A DNA stretch of 59,153 nucleotides from Streptococcus caballi DSM 19004 (GCF_000379985.1 NZ_KB904064.1:1-59153), one strand, 5' to 3'; counted from the stretch's first letter, positions 37,601 through 46,692 are shown. Program-made: numbers and translations. The notes: a model not told the origin generated them from the letters alone.

Positions 37601-37774
37601 CAAGAAAATGTTGAAGTCTATCGCTTGATTACGCGTGGCACCATTGAAGAGAAAATCTTAGAATTGCAAGAGAGCAAGAAAAACTTGGTGACGACGGTGC
37701 TTGACGGCAATGAAACCCGTGCTAGCATGACCATTGATGATATTAAAGACATTTTGGGATTGACTAATAGTTGA
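34679..37774 (+). CDS. SNF2-family helicase with SWIM zinc finger
   Basis: 1031 residues. The N-terminal SWIM zinc finger has Cys52, Cys54, Cys63 and His65 (CDCELFTKKKYCQHL). A long family-specific middle part (about 90-570) is followed by the two RecA-like lobes: DDMGLGKTLQT (Walker A, near 612), DEAQ (Walker B), SGTPIEN (motif III), then in lobe 2 FSQFRGML, KAGGVGLNLTGAD and ISRAHRIGQ (motifs V and VI). Such proteins are ATP-driven DNA translocases; the bacterial SWIM type is widespread in Firmicutes, with no firmly known job. Commonly found upstream of murC in streptococci. Confidence 0.92.
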   Translation: MSRMIPGRIRNQGIELYEEGLVKLLSRESDFIQAEVADHHVQYSIEDAKTRCDCELFTKKKYCQHLAALEYYLKNNQEGKEVAEQMVSRQEDQQETQQITSFGSLFLDGLQVNEDDRTKYRLSALGNQSPYSSDFWWSLKINRLPDERSYVVRDIKAFLSVVKKEGYYQIGKHYFEPISLIQFDQASQDLIHFLWRLIPDQAGQDLDYLLPNHGRNLSFPSGFFEEGVSLLNQLYDFTFEGQYQTVNQLFFRELDGSENLFSFKVVVHRRFIELMIVEKVYQALFDNDYLFYQDTFYHLSLKQSKMVSAIRSLPIEEDLAKHIHFGLDDQAKLAASLLDFRELGSVEAPKSFDIRDFEVSFYLDINDSQEILLDLVFDYDGFKVNNRKELLALPFASHFKHEERVFKVLEDNGFSADFHSYHTPLAVADLYHFFDQTLKELRSLGQVILSDDLEELRLIESPRVDINAKVGLLDISFDFSSIYEDDIDQALTALFDNQPYFVNKSGKLVLFDEETQKVSQTLQKLRAKQLNNGHLQLNSLAAFQLADVFKDNDQVAFSESFKDLAHDLTHPEEFQLSNFKLNADLRDYQLVGVRWLSMLDHYGFGGVLADDMGLGKTLQTIAFLSSKLTDQSRVLILSPSSLIYNWKDEFDKFAPDLDVVVSYGLKSVRDHIIAEQHQITITSYSSFRQDFGGYQQEAFDYLILDEAQVMKNTQTKIAQHLRAFEVKNCFALSGTPIENKLLEIWSIFQIVLPGLLPNKKAFLKMDAEQVSRYIKPFIMRRRKEEVLPELPDLIEINYSSELADGQKAIYLAQLRQMQDSIRHSSDQDINRQKIEILSGITRLRQICDTPSLFMDYKGDSGKLDSLRDLLLQIKENGHRALIFSQFRGMLDITEAELEKLGLTSYKITGSTPANERQEMTRAFNNGARDTFLISLKAGGVGLNLTGADTVVLIDLWWNPAVEMQAISRAHRIGQQENVEVYRLITRGTIEEKILELQESKKNLVTTVLDGNETRASMTIDDIKDILGLTNS

Positions 37775-37862
37775 GAAATACGTGACTTTGTGAAAAGGAA
37801 AACTTTGAAAAATAATAACAATTAGTTTATAATAAGAATGCTTGTAGAAAGGAAGTGTTGCC

Positions 37863-38477
37863 GTGAAGAAAAATCTAAGATCTTTTCCGCTGATTGCAGA
37901 CGGTGAGACCGTTATTGAACCGCCTAAACAAATGGCCTTGTATGATAACGAAGATTTAATCACCAACATTCGTGGTCAGTATCAGGATAAGGATTATAAT
38001 GATGTTACAAAAAATTATGATTTTCTTGATGAAACTGTCACCTCTCGTCAGCAGGCTCCCGATCGTCTAAAGACGCATAATGAAGGCAAGTCTTATGCTA
38101 AATTAGCCCGTGAACAGGCCAAGCAAGATATCAAGAAAAAACGTCAAACTTATCTGACTCCAGATATTCAAAAGGCTGTCAAAGCTGATTTTCAAAAGAA
38201 TAATCAAGTGAGTGGAGTAAATAAAACTAAAAAGGTTCCTCAAAAAGGAAACCATTTAGTCCATCTTGCTGAACAGTTGAGACAGGAAGATTATATCTTG
38301 GCTGAATTACCAGTGACTTATCAGAAGCCCAATAACCAAAATAAGCAGAAACCTAAAAAGAATAACTATGATTTCTTGAAGCGAAGTCAGATTTATAATA
38401 AAGAGGAAAATCGTGCGCATAGAGAGCGTCAGGTGGCCCAAGAGCTTAACCTAACCCCTTTTAGCGAGCAACATTAG
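37863..38477 (+). CDS. conserved streptococcal protein of unknown function upstream of murC
   Basis: 204 residues from GTG 37863 (GAAAGGAAGTG upstream). No signal peptide or membrane helix; very hydrophilic, rich in Lys, Gln, Asn. The motif YDFLDETV (near 56) recurs in part as [12 protein letters not shown] (near 170), and a basic helix lies between ([20 protein letters not shown]). It is a regular companion of the SNF2 gene and murC in streptococci; the genes are 88 and 10 bp apart. Likely cytoplasmic and largely disordered. Function unknown. Confidence 0.8.
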   Translation: MKKNLRSFPLIADGETVIEPPKQMALYDNEDLITNIRGQYQDKDYNDVTKNYDFLDETVTSRQQAPDRLKTHNEGKSYAKLAREQAKQDIKKKRQTYLTPDIQKAVKADFQKNNQVSGVNKTKKVPQKGNHLVHLAEQLRQEDYILAELPVTYQKPNNQNKQKPKKNNYDFLKRSQIYNKEENRAHRERQVAQELNLTPFSEQH

Positions 38478-38487
38478 AGGAGAAAAC

Positions 38488-39819
38488 ATGTCTAAGGTCT
38501 ATCATTTTATCGGAATCAAGGGATCAGGAATGAGTGCCCTTGCACTGATGCTCCATCAAATGGGACATAAGGTTCAAGGTAGCGATGTTGAAAAATATTA
38601 TTTCACTCAACGTGGCCTTGAGCAAGCAGGAATTCCTATCTTGCCATTTTCTGAAGATAATATCACAGAAGATGTTGAGTTAATCGCTGGGAATGCCTTC
38701 CGTGAAGACAACAATATCGAAGTGGCTTACGCTATGCACAATGGCTATCAGTTCAAACGTTACCATGAATTTCTTGGTGATTTTATGCGCCAGTTCACTA
38801 GCTTTGGTGTGGCAGGTGCTCACGGGAAAACATCAACGACTGGACTTCTTTCTCATGTTCTCAAAAACATTACGGATACCTCTTACCTGATTGGCGATGG
38901 TACTGGCCGTGGTTCAGCCAAGGCTAGCTATTTTGTTTTTGAGTCTGATGAATATGAACGTCACTTTATGCCTTACCATCCAGAGTATTCTATTATTACT
39001 AATATTGATTTTGACCACCCAGACTACTTTACAGGTATTGATGACGTTTTTGAGGCTTTCAATGACTATGCTAAACAAGTTCAGAAAGGTCTCTTCTTAT
39101 ATGGCGAAGACCCTTATCTCCGTAAAATCACTGCGGATGCGCCAATTTATTATTACGGTTTTGATGATGCGGATGATTTCGTAGCTTATGATATTACACG
39201 AACAACCAACGGATCTGATTTCAAGGTAAAACATGGCGATGAAGTTCTTGGTAGTTTCCATGTACCAGCCTTTGGCCGTCACAATATTTTAAATGCAACA
39301 GCTGTTATTGCTAATCTTTATGTAGCAGGTTTTGATATGGAGCTGGTAGCGCAGCACTTGAAAACATTCTCAGGTGTTAAACGTCGCTTTACAGAAAAAG
39401 TGATTAATGACACTATCATCATTGATGACTTTGCTCATCACCCAACCGAAATTATTGCGACACTGGATGCGGCACGCCAAAAATACCCATCAAAGGAAAT
39501 TGTGGCTATTTTTCAACCTCACACTTTCACTCGTACCATCGCCTTGTTAGATGATTTTGCTTCGGCGCTTAATGAAGCGGACAGTGTTTACCTAGCTCAA
39601 ATTTATGGTTCAGCACGTGAAACAGATCACGGTGATGTCAAGGTTGAAGACTTAGCTGAAAAAATTGCTAAGCCAGCTAAGGTCGTTACTGTTGAAAATG
39701 TTTCGCCACTCCTTGACCATGACAATGCGGTCTATGTTTTCATGGGAGCTGGTGATATTCAACTTTATGAACGTTCATTTGAAGAACTTTTGGCAAACTT
39801 GACTAAAAATACACGTTAA
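38488..39819 (+). CDS. murC: UDP-N-acetylmuramate--L-alanine ligase
   Basis: 443 residues, full length. It adds L-alanine to UDP-MurNAc in the cytoplasm, the first amino acid of the wall peptide. The Rossmann-like start [19 protein letters not shown] binds UDP-MurNAc, [10 protein letters not shown] (near 110-119) is the ATP loop, and the C-terminal Mur ligase domain has [10 protein letters not shown] (near 313). Ribosome site AGAGGAGAA. Followed by a terminator-like structure. Confidence 0.96.
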   Translation: MSKVYHFIGIKGSGMSALALMLHQMGHKVQGSDVEKYYFTQRGLEQAGIPILPFSEDNITEDVELIAGNAFREDNNIEVAYAMHNGYQFKRYHEFLGDFMRQFTSFGVAGAHGKTSTTGLLSHVLKNITDTSYLIGDGTGRGSAKASYFVFESDEYERHFMPYHPEYSIITNIDFDHPDYFTGIDDVFEAFNDYAKQVQKGLFLYGEDPYLRKITADAPIYYYGFDDADDFVAYDITRTTNGSDFKVKHGDEVLGSFHVPAFGRHNILNATAVIANLYVAGFDMELVAQHLKTFSGVKRRFTEKVINDTIIIDDFAHHPTEIIATLDAARQKYPSKEIVAIFQPHTFTRTIALLDDFASALNEADSVYLAQIYGSARETDHGDVKVEDLAEKIAKPAKVVTVENVSPLLDHDNAVYVFMGAGDIQLYERSFEELLANLTKNTR

Positions 39820-39865
39820 AAGTGAGTACAATTTAGATAGTCGGAGACTAGCTGGCAGACTGAGG

Positions 39866-39900
39866 GGAGCTTGGCCTGCAGGTTAGCTCCGTCTTCTTTT
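39866..39900 (+). terminator. terminator-like stem after murC
   Basis: GGAGCT (39866-39871) / AGCTCC (39885-39890) with the palindrome CCTGCAGG in the loop and TCTTCTTTT after. A wider pairing with CGGAG at 39842-39846 is possible, so alternative folds could make it an attenuator for the acetyltransferase gene. Confidence 0.6.
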
Positions 39901-39912
39901 AGGAGAATGTTG

Positions 39913-40407
39913 ATGTTAATTAGACACGCTAGACCAGATGACTTTGAAGATGTGGTTCGCATTGAGTGGGAGAACTTTTCACCGGCAGAAGCGGCGTCAG
40001 AACAAGCCATCAAAGAACGATTAGATATGATTTGCGATACCTTTTTGATTGCAGAAATTGATGGGCGAATTGCTGGTTACATAGAAGGTCCAGTTGTGGC
40101 ACAACGTTATTTGACAGACGATCTTTTCCATAAGGTGACTAGAAATCCTCATCAAGGCGGATTTATTGCTGTGACAAGTCTTTCTGTGGATAAAAAGTTT
40201 AAGGGACAGGGTGTGGGAACAACCTTGATTGCTGCTTTGAAAGATTTAGCTATCGCTCAAGAAAGACAAGGTATTAATCTAACTTGCCACGACTATCTGA
40301 TTGCTTATTATGAAATGAACGGCTTCCTTGATGAAGGCGAGTCTGAATCTACTCATGGTGGGGCAACTTGGTATAATATGGTTTGGGAAAATCCCCAGTT
40401 GTCTTAG
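39913..40407 (+). CDS. GNAT-family N-acetyltransferase
   Basis: 164 residues from ATG 39913, seven bases after AGGAG; an ATG at 39907 is too close to that site. The acetyl-CoA loop is VDKKFKGQGVGTTLI (Q/RxxGxG type, near 96-110), with GFIAVTSLSV as the preceding strand and a C-terminal AYYEMNGFLDEGES. RimI-like or arylalkylamine-acetyltransferase-like in outline; the substrate cannot be told. It is a usual neighbour of murC and mltG in streptococci. Confidence 0.88.
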   Translation: MLIRHARPDDFEDVVRIEWENFSPAEAASEQAIKERLDMICDTFLIAEIDGRIAGYIEGPVVAQRYLTDDLFHKVTRNPHQGGFIAVTSLSVDKKFKGQGVGTTLIAALKDLAIAQERQGINLTCHDYLIAYYEMNGFLDEGESESTHGGATWYNMVWENPQLS

Positions 40408-40467
40408 AGAAAAGCTTTTGGAATTTGTTTTTCTTTGTTAAAAATAGATAACAAAGGGCCTAATCAG

Positions 40468-40496
40468 TTGATTTTCCGCCTTTTTTAAGATATAAT
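40468..40496 (+). promoter_or_regulatory. promoter of mltG
   Basis: -35 TTGATT (40468-40473), 17-bp spacer, -10 TATAAT (40491-40496), 30 bp before the TTG start. Confidence 0.75.
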
Positions 40497-40526
40497 GGCG
40501 GTTGATTAATATGAGGAGGTTGAGCT

Positions 40527-42182
40527 TTGACCGAACGTAAAGATCATCAACAAAAGGCTCAAGAGGAAAAAAGTTTTAAAGCGCAGATTTTAGCTGACCT
40601 GCAAAAGGCCAATCGTGCTCGTGAATTGCGTGAAAAGGAATTACTAGAGCAAGCTGAAGCTGAAAAAAAAGCTCGTCTTGCTGAGAAAAAGCGTCTTGCA
40701 GAGGCAAAATTGAAAAAAGAGGTTCAGACACCTGCTGAGCCTCTTGTTCTAACTGACGATAGTATTAGAGAACGTCAGCAGGCTAGTTTGTCAGCTTCTG
40801 ATGGGTCAAGGGTATTTGTAGCTGGCAAAGAAGTGGCTGAGCGATCTAATCAAGTAGCTCAAGAAGAAAAAGTAGCTGCTTTAGAAAAGAATTCGGCCGA
40901 AACAGCTCAGCTATTTTCTGAAAAAGCGCAGGATACTTCTAATCAAGTGGCTAAACCAGTTCCAACAGAGCAAAAAGTCCAACCTTCGCTTGAAGTTGCT
41001 CCTGAAAATAGAAAAGTAGAAAAGATGAATAAAAGACGTAGACGTCAAAAGACAGATAATTTAGCTAAACGCATTTCGCTAATTTTAATTTCAGCTATCA
41101 TTCTTGTTTTATTGATGGCAGGTTTCTTTGGGTACCGATTTGTAAAATCCTCTATCAATCCGCTTGATAAGAATGATACTGACTATGTTCAGGTTGAAAT
41201 TCCTGAAGGCTCTGGCAATAAGTTGATTGGGCAGATTTTGGAGAAGGCAGGGGTCATCAAGAGTGGCCAAGTTTTTAATTATTATTCAAAGTTTAAAAAT
41301 TACACTAACTTCCAGAGCGGCTACTACAACCTTCAAAAGAGCATGTCTTTAGATGATATTGCCGCCGCTTTACAAAAGGGTGGCTCTGCACAGCCAACTA
41401 AGCCAGTTCTTGGAAAAATTTTGATTACTGAAGGTTATACTATCAAGCAAATCTCAAAGGCTATTGAGAGCAATGCCAATACCAAGAAAACTTCTGATAA
41501 AACGCCTTTCAGCTCAAAAGATTTCCTCAAACTCATTCAAAGTGACGATTTTATTGCTAAGATGCAAGCAAAATACCCAAAACTTTTGGCTAATCTTCCA
41601 AGCAAGTCGTCGGCTAAATATCAGCTAGAAGGTTATCTTTTTCCAGCGACCTATAACTATTACAAAGAAACGTCCTTGGAATCATTGGCTGAGGAAATGA
41701 TTTCAACTATGAATCAAAATCTGTCAGATTATTATGATATGATTGCAGCTAAGAATTTAACAGTGAATGAAGTCCTGACCGTGGCTTCATTGGTTGAAAA
41801 AGAAGGTTCAACAGACGAAGACCGTCGTAACATTGCCAGCGTCTTCTATAATCGCTTAAATGCAGGGATGCCTCTTCAAAGTAACATTGCTATCCTCTAT
41901 GCAATGGATAAACTTGGAAGCAAGACAACACTTGCAGAAGATGCCGCTATTGACACATCTATTGATTCACCCTATAATATTTATACCAACACAGGTTTGA
42001 TGCCTGGTGCGGTTGACAGCCCCGGTCTGTCAGCTATTAAAGCTACTGTAACCCCTGCATCTACAGATTATTACTATTTTGTCGCTGATGTCAAAACAGG
42101 TAAGGTCTATTATGCAAAGACTTACGAAGAACATGCTTCAAATGTTGAAAAATATGTTAACAGTCAATTGACAAATGAATAA
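40527..42182 (+). CDS. mltG: Endolytic murein transglycosylase MltG
   Basis: 551 residues from TTG 40527, with GAGGAGG seven bases upstream. The first 170 residues are a charged, helical cytoplasmic part (KANRARELREKELLEQAEAE), typical of streptococcal MltG. One membrane helix (about 182-205) leads to a LysM-like subdomain and the YceG catalytic domain, with VEKEGSTDEDRRNIASVF near 423-440 holding the conserved glutamates. MltG cuts nascent glycan strands and in pneumococcus acts in peripheral wall growth. It has its own promoter and a terminator-like stem before greA. Confidence 0.94.
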   Translation: MTERKDHQQKAQEEKSFKAQILADLQKANRARELREKELLEQAEAEKKARLAEKKRLAEAKLKKEVQTPAEPLVLTDDSIRERQQASLSASDGSRVFVAGKEVAERSNQVAQEEKVAALEKNSAETAQLFSEKAQDTSNQVAKPVPTEQKVQPSLEVAPENRKVEKMNKRRRRQKTDNLAKRISLILISAIILVLLMAGFFGYRFVKSSINPLDKNDTDYVQVEIPEGSGNKLIGQILEKAGVIKSGQVFNYYSKFKNYTNFQSGYYNLQKSMSLDDIAAALQKGGSAQPTKPVLGKILITEGYTIKQISKAIESNANTKKTSDKTPFSSKDFLKLIQSDDFIAKMQAKYPKLLANLPSKSSAKYQLEGYLFPATYNYYKETSLESLAEEMISTMNQNLSDYYDMIAAKNLTVNEVLTVASLVEKEGSTDEDRRNIASVFYNRLNAGMPLQSNIAILYAMDKLGSKTTLAEDAAIDTSIDSPYNIYTNTGLMPGAVDSPGLSAIKATVTPASTDYYYFVADVKTGKVYYAKTYEEHASNVEKYVNSQLTNE

Positions 42183-42190
42183 GGAAAAAT

Positions 42191-42219
42191 AAAAAGCGAT
42201 CCTTGCAGATTTGCTTTTT
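42191..42219 (+). terminator. terminator after mltG
   Basis: AAAAAGC (42191-42197) / GCTTTTT (42213-42219) with GATC / GATT pairing inside, ending in Ts; nine bases after the mltG stop. Confidence 0.65.
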
Positions 42220-42268
42220 CATTGCTCAATTGTTTGATTAAAATTAAAAATTTAGAAAAGAGACTAAC

Positions 42269-42751
42269 ATGGCAGAAAAAACTTACCCTATGACACTTGC
42301 AGAAAAACAGCAACTGGAAGCAGAACTAGAAGATCTTAAATTAGTTCGCCGTCCAGAAGTTGTTGAACGTATCAAAATTGCTCGTTCATACGGTGACCTT
42401 TCAGAAAACTCAGAGTATGAAGCAGCGAAGGATGAGCAAGCTTTTGTTGAGGGTCAAATTCAAATTTTGGAAACTAAAATCCGTTACGCTGAAATCGTTG
42501 ATAGCGATTCAGTTGCTAAGGATGAGGTTGCCATCGGAAAAACAGTCGTTGTCGAAGAAGTTGGCACAAGTGATAAGGATACTTACCATATCGTTGGTGC
42601 TGCCGGAGCAGATATTTTCTCTGGTAAAATTTCAAATGAAAGTCCAATTGCCCAAGCTTTGATTGGCAAGAAAACAGGGGATATCGCTACTATCGAGTCT
42701 CCTGCTGGTAGCTACGATGTTAAAATCATCAGCGTTGAAAAAACAGCTTAA
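42269..42751 (+). CDS. greA: Transcription elongation factor GreA
   Basis: 160 residues, full length. The N-terminal coiled coil ([20 protein letters not shown] through about 75) enters the RNA polymerase channel; [16 protein letters not shown] holds the acidic tip that helps cleave backtracked RNA. The C-terminal FKBP-like domain ends [26 protein letters not shown]. Followed by a terminator. Confidence 0.96.
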   Translation: MAEKTYPMTLAEKQQLEAELEDLKLVRRPEVVERIKIARSYGDLSENSEYEAAKDEQAFVEGQIQILETKIRYAEIVDSDSVAKDEVAIGKTVVVEEVGTSDKDTYHIVGAAGADIFSGKISNESPIAQALIGKKTGDIATIESPAGSYDVKIISVEKTA

Positions 42752-42764
42752 AAACAGAGAATAG

Positions 42765-42793
42765 GAGTTAGTCGATTAGGCTAGCTCTTTTTT
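42765..42793 (+). terminator. terminator of greA
   Basis: GAGTTAG (42765-42771) / CTAGCTC (42781-42787) with one T-G pair, 9-nt loop, then six Ts. Confidence 0.75.
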
Positions 42794-42823
42794 AATCCCC
42801 TCAAAATAAAACTGTTCAAGAAA

Positions 42824-42875
42824 AAAAGAGGACTCTAAATCAAGTCATTGACTTGAATATAGAATCCTCTTTTTA
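42824..42875. terminator. long bidirectional terminator between greA and yidC
   Basis: AAAAAGAGGA on the left pairs with TCCTCTTTTT on the right, and ATCAAGTCA with TGACTTGA inside, around a 2-3 nt loop. As on one side and Ts on the other allow action on both strands; it sits three bases from the yidC stop. Confidence 0.85.
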
Positions 42876-42877
42876 TG

Positions 42878-43813
42878 TTAATTATGATTACGCTGTTTGC
42901 CAGCGTTGCGACGTTTTTTAGTATTAGTTGTAATAGCAGATGGTACTGACTCAGCCTTGGCAGACTTGGTTACATCTTTACGAGCTTTGCTAGATTTGTA
43001 GGCCTTAGGCGGATTCTTTTCGAATTCATCCATAATCTTTTGACGAAGTTTTGGCTTCAAAATGTAGGTTGTTATCAATTGTTGAATAATGGAGAAGATA
43101 CCACCGACAAACCAATAAAGGGCAACGCTGGCTGGTAGGTTGATGGACATGAAAATCATCATAAGTGGCATCATGTACGTCATTGATTTCATCTGTGCAC
43201 GTTGTTCCTCGGCTACACTCTTCATTGATAACCATGATTGCAAGTAATAGAGAGCCGCGATAACGATGGTCAGAACAAGACTACGTTGTCCCAAGTCAAA
43301 GCCAAGGAAATGACTGCTTGCAACACCATCAGTAAAGCGAGCTGCATAGAAGAGAGCTGAGAAGAAAGGCATTTGGATCAAGAGTGGCAAGCAACCAATA
43401 CTACCAAGCACGTTGACACCATTTTCCTTTTGAGCTGCCATGAGTTCTGTTTGCGCCGCCAGCTTTTCTTCTTGGGTTGTAGCATTTTTCATGCGCTCGT
43501 TGATTGGTTCAAAGACTGGTTTGAGGTAAGCCATCTTTTCAGATTGATAACTTGCCTTCCAAGACTGATAAAGTCCCAAAGGTAAAATGATCAGACGAAC
43601 AATGATGGTTACTAGGATGATGGCAACACCGAAACCAAGTCCTGCATCGGTTGCAAAGAACTTGATGACGTGCCCCATAGGTTCAACCAGAAGTTTATAA
43701 ACCCATCCTTCACCTGTTGGCACACCATTTTTTTGTTGTACGCAACCAGATAAGAGAAAGAGCATGGACAGGGCTAAACCTGAGAATAAAACACGATTTA
43801 ATTTCTTTTTCAA
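42878..43813 (-). CDS. yidC: Membrane protein insertase YidC (YidC2/OxaA2 type)
   Basis: 311 residues from TTG at 43813 (AAAAGGAC about eight bases upstream). A lipoprotein signal ends LLSGC (Cys24). The YidC/Oxa1 core with five helices follows ([65 protein letters not shown]). The conserved Arg in the groove lies in IIVRLIILP. The tail after residue 260 is long and basic ([30 protein letters not shown]), which is the mark of streptococcal YidC2 and may bind ribosomes. The neighbouring acylphosphatase gene is its usual partner. Confidence 0.94.
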   Translation of the reverse strand: MKKKLNRVLFSGLALSMLFLLSGCVQQKNGVPTGEGWVYKLLVEPMGHVIKFFATDAGLGFGVAIILVTIIVRLIILPLGLYQSWKASYQSEKMAYLKPVFEPINERMKNATTQEEKLAAQTELMAAQKENGVNVLGSIGCLPLLIQMPFFSALFYAARFTDGVASSHFLGFDLGQRSLVLTIVIAALYYLQSWLSMKSVAEEQRAQMKSMTYMMPLMMIFMSINLPASVALYWFVGGIFSIIQQLITTYILKPKLRQKIMDEFEKNPPKAYKSSKARKDVTKSAKAESVPSAITTNTKKRRNAGKQRNHN

Positions 43814-44017
43814 TATAATAGTCCTTTTGATTTTAATATACCTTACTATTTTACTGTTTTTTCTTTAAATAAACAATAGTTCTTAAGTCTGAAATTACTA
43901 GTCTTTGTAATTCAGACGGGTGAGCTTAGAAAAAAGATTTTCAAGGAGCCTGCCTGTTAAATTTTACCTCAGCAGATTCAGGAGGAATTTCCCATCTCAA
44001 CTTGATTTTTTGAGTGC

Positions 44018-44296
44018 TTAGTTAGCCATGCAAAAATCACTGTAGTCTTTAAAATGCCCCACTTTGACATCAACGTAGGTAACTTTAGCCCATTTTGAAG
44101 GGCCTTTACGAATTTCTTGGATGAACTTAGCTATTTTAGCTGGGTCGTCGGATTGGGCTAAGATTTCAACGGTACCATCGTCGTTATTCCAAACGCGACC
44201 ATAGATATCTCCTATTTCAAGCGCTAGCATATAAGTGGAATAACGAAAGCCCACGCCTTGCACGCGTCCCGAGACAATCAGATGTACTTTTTTCAT
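44018..44296 (-). CDS. acyP: Acylphosphatase
   Basis: 92 residues. It cleaves acyl phosphates such as 1,3-bisphosphoglycerate. Catalytic Arg18 in GRVQGVGFRYS and Asn37 in GRVWNNDDG are in place. The ATG at 44296 has GAGGGAT upstream. About 200 bp without a gene separate it from yidC. It diverges from the TrmH-type methylase with only 32 bp between the starts, so the two promoters overlap. Confidence 0.93.
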   Translation of the reverse strand: MKKVHLIVSGRVQGVGFRYSTYMLALEIGDIYGRVWNNDDGTVEILAQSDDPAKIAKFIQEIRKGPSKWAKVTYVDVKVGHFKDYSDFCMAN

Positions 44297-44313
44297 GCAA
44301 ATCCCTCTTTTCT

Positions 44314-44322
44314 TGGTATAAT
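44314..44322 (+). promoter_or_regulatory. extended -10 promoter that implies a leaderless mRNA
   Basis: TGGTATAAT ends only 6 bp before the ATG at 44329. With the usual 6-7 bp from -10 to start, transcription would begin at or next to the A of the ATG. No ribosome site exists in the gap. Confidence 0.7.
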
Positions 44323-44328
44323 GTTCTT

Positions 44329-45069
44329 ATGACTATTATAACCTCAAAATCAAATAATCTCATTAAAAAAACAAAGAAATTATTGCAAAAAAAGCATCGC
44401 AAAGCTTCTTACCTAATTGAAGGTTGGCATCTTTTTGAAGAAGCTCAAAAGGCAGGAGCTGTTTTCCTTAATATTTTTGTTTTGGAGGAGATGGCAGAGC
44501 CCCTAGCCACTTTTCCTCGGCTAATTCTTGTGACACCAGAGGTCTTAAAAGAATTGACAGACTCACCAACACCACAAGGTATTATTGCAGAAGTTGCTAT
44601 GCCATCCAATCATCTTGAAGACCTAAAAGGAAGCCGTTTTCTCCTTTTGGAAGATGTGCAGGATCCTGGAAATGTGGGAACTATGGTTAGGCTGGCCGAT
44701 GCGGCTGGCCTAGATGCCGTTATTATTTCAGAAAAATCAGCAGACATTTACAATCAAAAGACGCTTCGCTCTATGCAAGGCAGTCATTTCCATCTTCCTG
44801 TCTATCGAACAAATCTATTTGACCTTTGTCAGCATTTTTCAGAGAAAAATATTCCTCTGATAGTGACTACCTTGTCAAAAGAATCGGTTGATTATAAGAA
44901 ACTGCCAAAGCAAGACAGTTTTGCTCTTGTTATGGGGAATGAAGGTCAAGGCATTTCCAAAAAAATGGTAGAGCAGGCTGACATCTTAGCTCATATCACT
45001 ATGCCAGGACAGGCGGAAAGTTTAAATGTAGCCGTAGCAGCAGGTATACTTGTTTTCAGTTTAATTTAA
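44329..45069 (+). CDS. TrmH/SpoU-family RNA 2'-O-methyltransferase
   Basis: 246 residues. The N-terminal substrate-binding domain (RKASYLIEGWHLFEEAQKAG) is followed by the knotted SPOUT domain with its three motifs: QDPGNVGTMVRLADAAG (motif 1), LVMGNEGQGIS (motif 2) and AESLNVAVAAGIL (motif 3). It methylates rRNA or tRNA ribose; the exact site is unknown. The start MTIITSKSNNLIKKTKKL matches the family, yet it lacks a Shine-Dalgarno site and lies at the predicted transcription start, so it is probably translated from a leaderless mRNA. Confidence 0.92.
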   Translation: MTIITSKSNNLIKKTKKLLQKKHRKASYLIEGWHLFEEAQKAGAVFLNIFVLEEMAEPLATFPRLILVTPEVLKELTDSPTPQGIIAEVAMPSNHLEDLKGSRFLLLEDVQDPGNVGTMVRLADAAGLDAVIISEKSADIYNQKTLRSMQGSHFHLPVYRTNLFDLCQHFSEKNIPLIVTTLSKESVDYKKLPKQDSFALVMGNEGQGISKKMVEQADILAHITMPGQAESLNVAVAAGILVFSLI

Positions 45070-45076
45070 GAAGTTA

Positions 45077-45085
45077 TGCTATAAT
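45077..45085 (+). promoter_or_regulatory. extended -10 promoter of the HD-domain gene
   Basis: TGCTATAAT (TG 45077-45078, TATAAT 45080-45085) lies eight bases after the methylase stop and 22 bp before the next start. Confidence 0.65.
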
Positions 45086-45106
45086 GGTGCTGAAGAGGTG
45101 AATGCC

Positions 45107-45610
45107 ATGGAAAAATATAAGAAAGATCAAGAATTTATGGATTATGTTGGTCATCTGATTGACCATCCGCGTTTTCAACGCTTAGATGACATCGTCCAAC
45201 ATCATCATTCGACCCGATTGGAACATTCCATTCATGTGAGCTATACTAGCTATAAGCTAGCCAAACGATTCGGCTGGGATGCTAAATCTACTGCACGTGG
45301 GGGATTGTTGCATGATTTCTTTTATTATGACTGGAGAATAACTAAGTTCAATAAAAGTCATGCTTGGGTTCACCCTAGAATAGCTGTTCGCAATGCGCGA
45401 AAGCTGACCAAGCTCAATAAACGCGAGGAAGATATTATTCTTAAGCATATGTGGGGAGCAACCATTGCACCACCGCGTTACAAGGAAGGCTATATTGTTA
45501 CTATGGTTGATAAGTATTGGGCTATTCGCGAAGCTGCTCGGCCTTTAAAGAAAGTATTGGCCAAACCTCGTCGTTTTAGTCGCAAGTTTTTGAACAGTTA
45601 CCATCATTAA
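45107..45610 (+). CDS. HD-domain hydrolase
   Basis: 167 residues from ATG 45107; GAAGAGGTGA lies five bases upstream, which also explains the apparent GTG at 45098. The HD superfamily pattern is clear: TRLEHSIHVSYTSYKLAKRF (first His), GGLLHDFFYYDW (His-Asp) and MVDKYWA (last Asp). Strongly basic at the C terminus (KKVLAKPRRFSRKFLNS). It probably acts on a nucleotide or nucleic acid; substrate unknown. A usual neighbour of the TrmH-type gene in streptococci. Confidence 0.85.
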   Translation: MEKYKKDQEFMDYVGHLIDHPRFQRLDDIVQHHHSTRLEHSIHVSYTSYKLAKRFGWDAKSTARGGLLHDFFYYDWRITKFNKSHAWVHPRIAVRNARKLTKLNKREEDIILKHMWGATIAPPRYKEGYIVTMVDKYWAIREAARPLKKVLAKPRRFSRKFLNSYHH

Positions 45611-45622
45611 AAAGGAGTTTAA

Positions 45623-46312
45623 ATGAACGATAATATTATCTATACTGAGACGGATACAGGTCTCAATCGCTTTTTTGCTAAGATTTACGGACTGGTAGGT
45701 TTTGGAATAGGCCTGTCAGCCTTTGTTTCTTTCCTTATGCTCTATGTCTTTTCAGATAATATGGTTGCCATCATGACTAGTCATTCTTTGATTTATTATG
45801 GTGCCATCATTCTGGAGCTGATTCTTGTTTTTTTAGCTAGTGGTGCAGCGCGTAAGAATACACCAGCTGCTTTACCGCTCTTTTTGACCTACTCTGCTCT
45901 TAATGGCTTTACGCTCAGCTTTGTCATCGTGGCTTATGCTCAGACAACTGTCTTACAGGCTTTTCTATCGTCAGCTCTTCTCTTTTTCGTCATGGCTATT
46001 ATCGGTGCAGTGACTAAGCGAGACTTATCTGGCATGGGTAAGGCTATGTACGCGGCTATCATTGGTATTTTGATTGCTGGCTTGGTCAATCTTTTTATTG
46101 GCAGTGGCTTGATGAGTTTAATTATTAGTGTTGTTTCTGTTTTAATTTTCTCAGGCTTGATTGCTTATGATAATCAGATGATTAAGCGTGTCTATGAAGG
46201 AACAGGCGGCAATGTGGGGAACGGATGGGCTATTTCAATGGCACTTAGTCTTTATCTGGACTTCATCAATCTTTTCTTGAGTTTGTTGAGAATTTTCGGC
46301 AGAAATGATTAA
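45623..46312 (+). CDS. Bax inhibitor-1/YccA-family membrane protein
   Basis: 229 residues with about seven membrane helices (for example [54 protein letters not shown]). The end [19 protein letters not shown] with conserved Asp residues is the BI-1 signature, where an Asp pair forms a pH-sensitive calcium leak in the B. subtilis homologue YetJ. Starts 12 bp after the HD gene, with AAAAAGGAG. Role in streptococci unknown. Confidence 0.9.
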   Translation: MNDNIIYTETDTGLNRFFAKIYGLVGFGIGLSAFVSFLMLYVFSDNMVAIMTSHSLIYYGAIILELILVFLASGAARKNTPAALPLFLTYSALNGFTLSFVIVAYAQTTVLQAFLSSALLFFVMAIIGAVTKRDLSGMGKAMYAAIIGILIAGLVNLFIGSGLMSLIISVVSVLIFSGLIAYDNQMIKRVYEGTGGNVGNGWAISMALSLYLDFINLFLSLLRIFGRND

Positions 46313-46329
46313 TAATCGAATAATAAAGT

Positions 46330-46356
46330 AAGGGCACTATTGTTAGTGTCCTTTTT
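46330..46356 (+). terminator. terminator after the BI-1 gene
   Basis: Stem AAGGGCACTA (46330-46339) / TAGTGTCCTT (46344-46353), 9 of 10 bp paired with one G-T, 4-nt loop, then Ts. Confidence 0.85.
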
Positions 46357-46692
46357 CTCATTCCAACTGTTCGTCAAAGCAAAAGAGCTCAAACTTTTCT
46401 CCAATTAGATCTCAATGTTGATACTATCAACTATTTTATGTACCTCATTAGTAGAGAGCTCCTGTATTCAATAAGACAAGCTCCCAAGCTTGTCCTGACA
46501 GCGACTAAAACCTGTTGCTTTTGGAGCATGCTGACGTGTTGTGCTGCTCAAACTGAATGACGAGTAAAAGATTAAGGGTAACTTTGGCTTTATTTTGAAA
46601 AAAACAGATTTCTTCTTGAGTTGGTACTTAATGAGTAAGGTGACATTTTCAATGTTTTTTTATGATTTTAAGAGAATAGACCTTAAAGAACT
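46357..46692 (+). other. 336-bp spacer with a short perfect hairpin
   Basis: No convincing gene. GACAAGCT (46475-46482) / AGCTTGTC (46487-46494) is a perfect 8-bp stem with a 4-nt loop and no T tail. GAGAGCT and AGAGCTC-like stretches lie on both sides. This may be a remnant of an older terminator or a small structured RNA; otherwise I see nothing in it. Confidence 0.35.
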
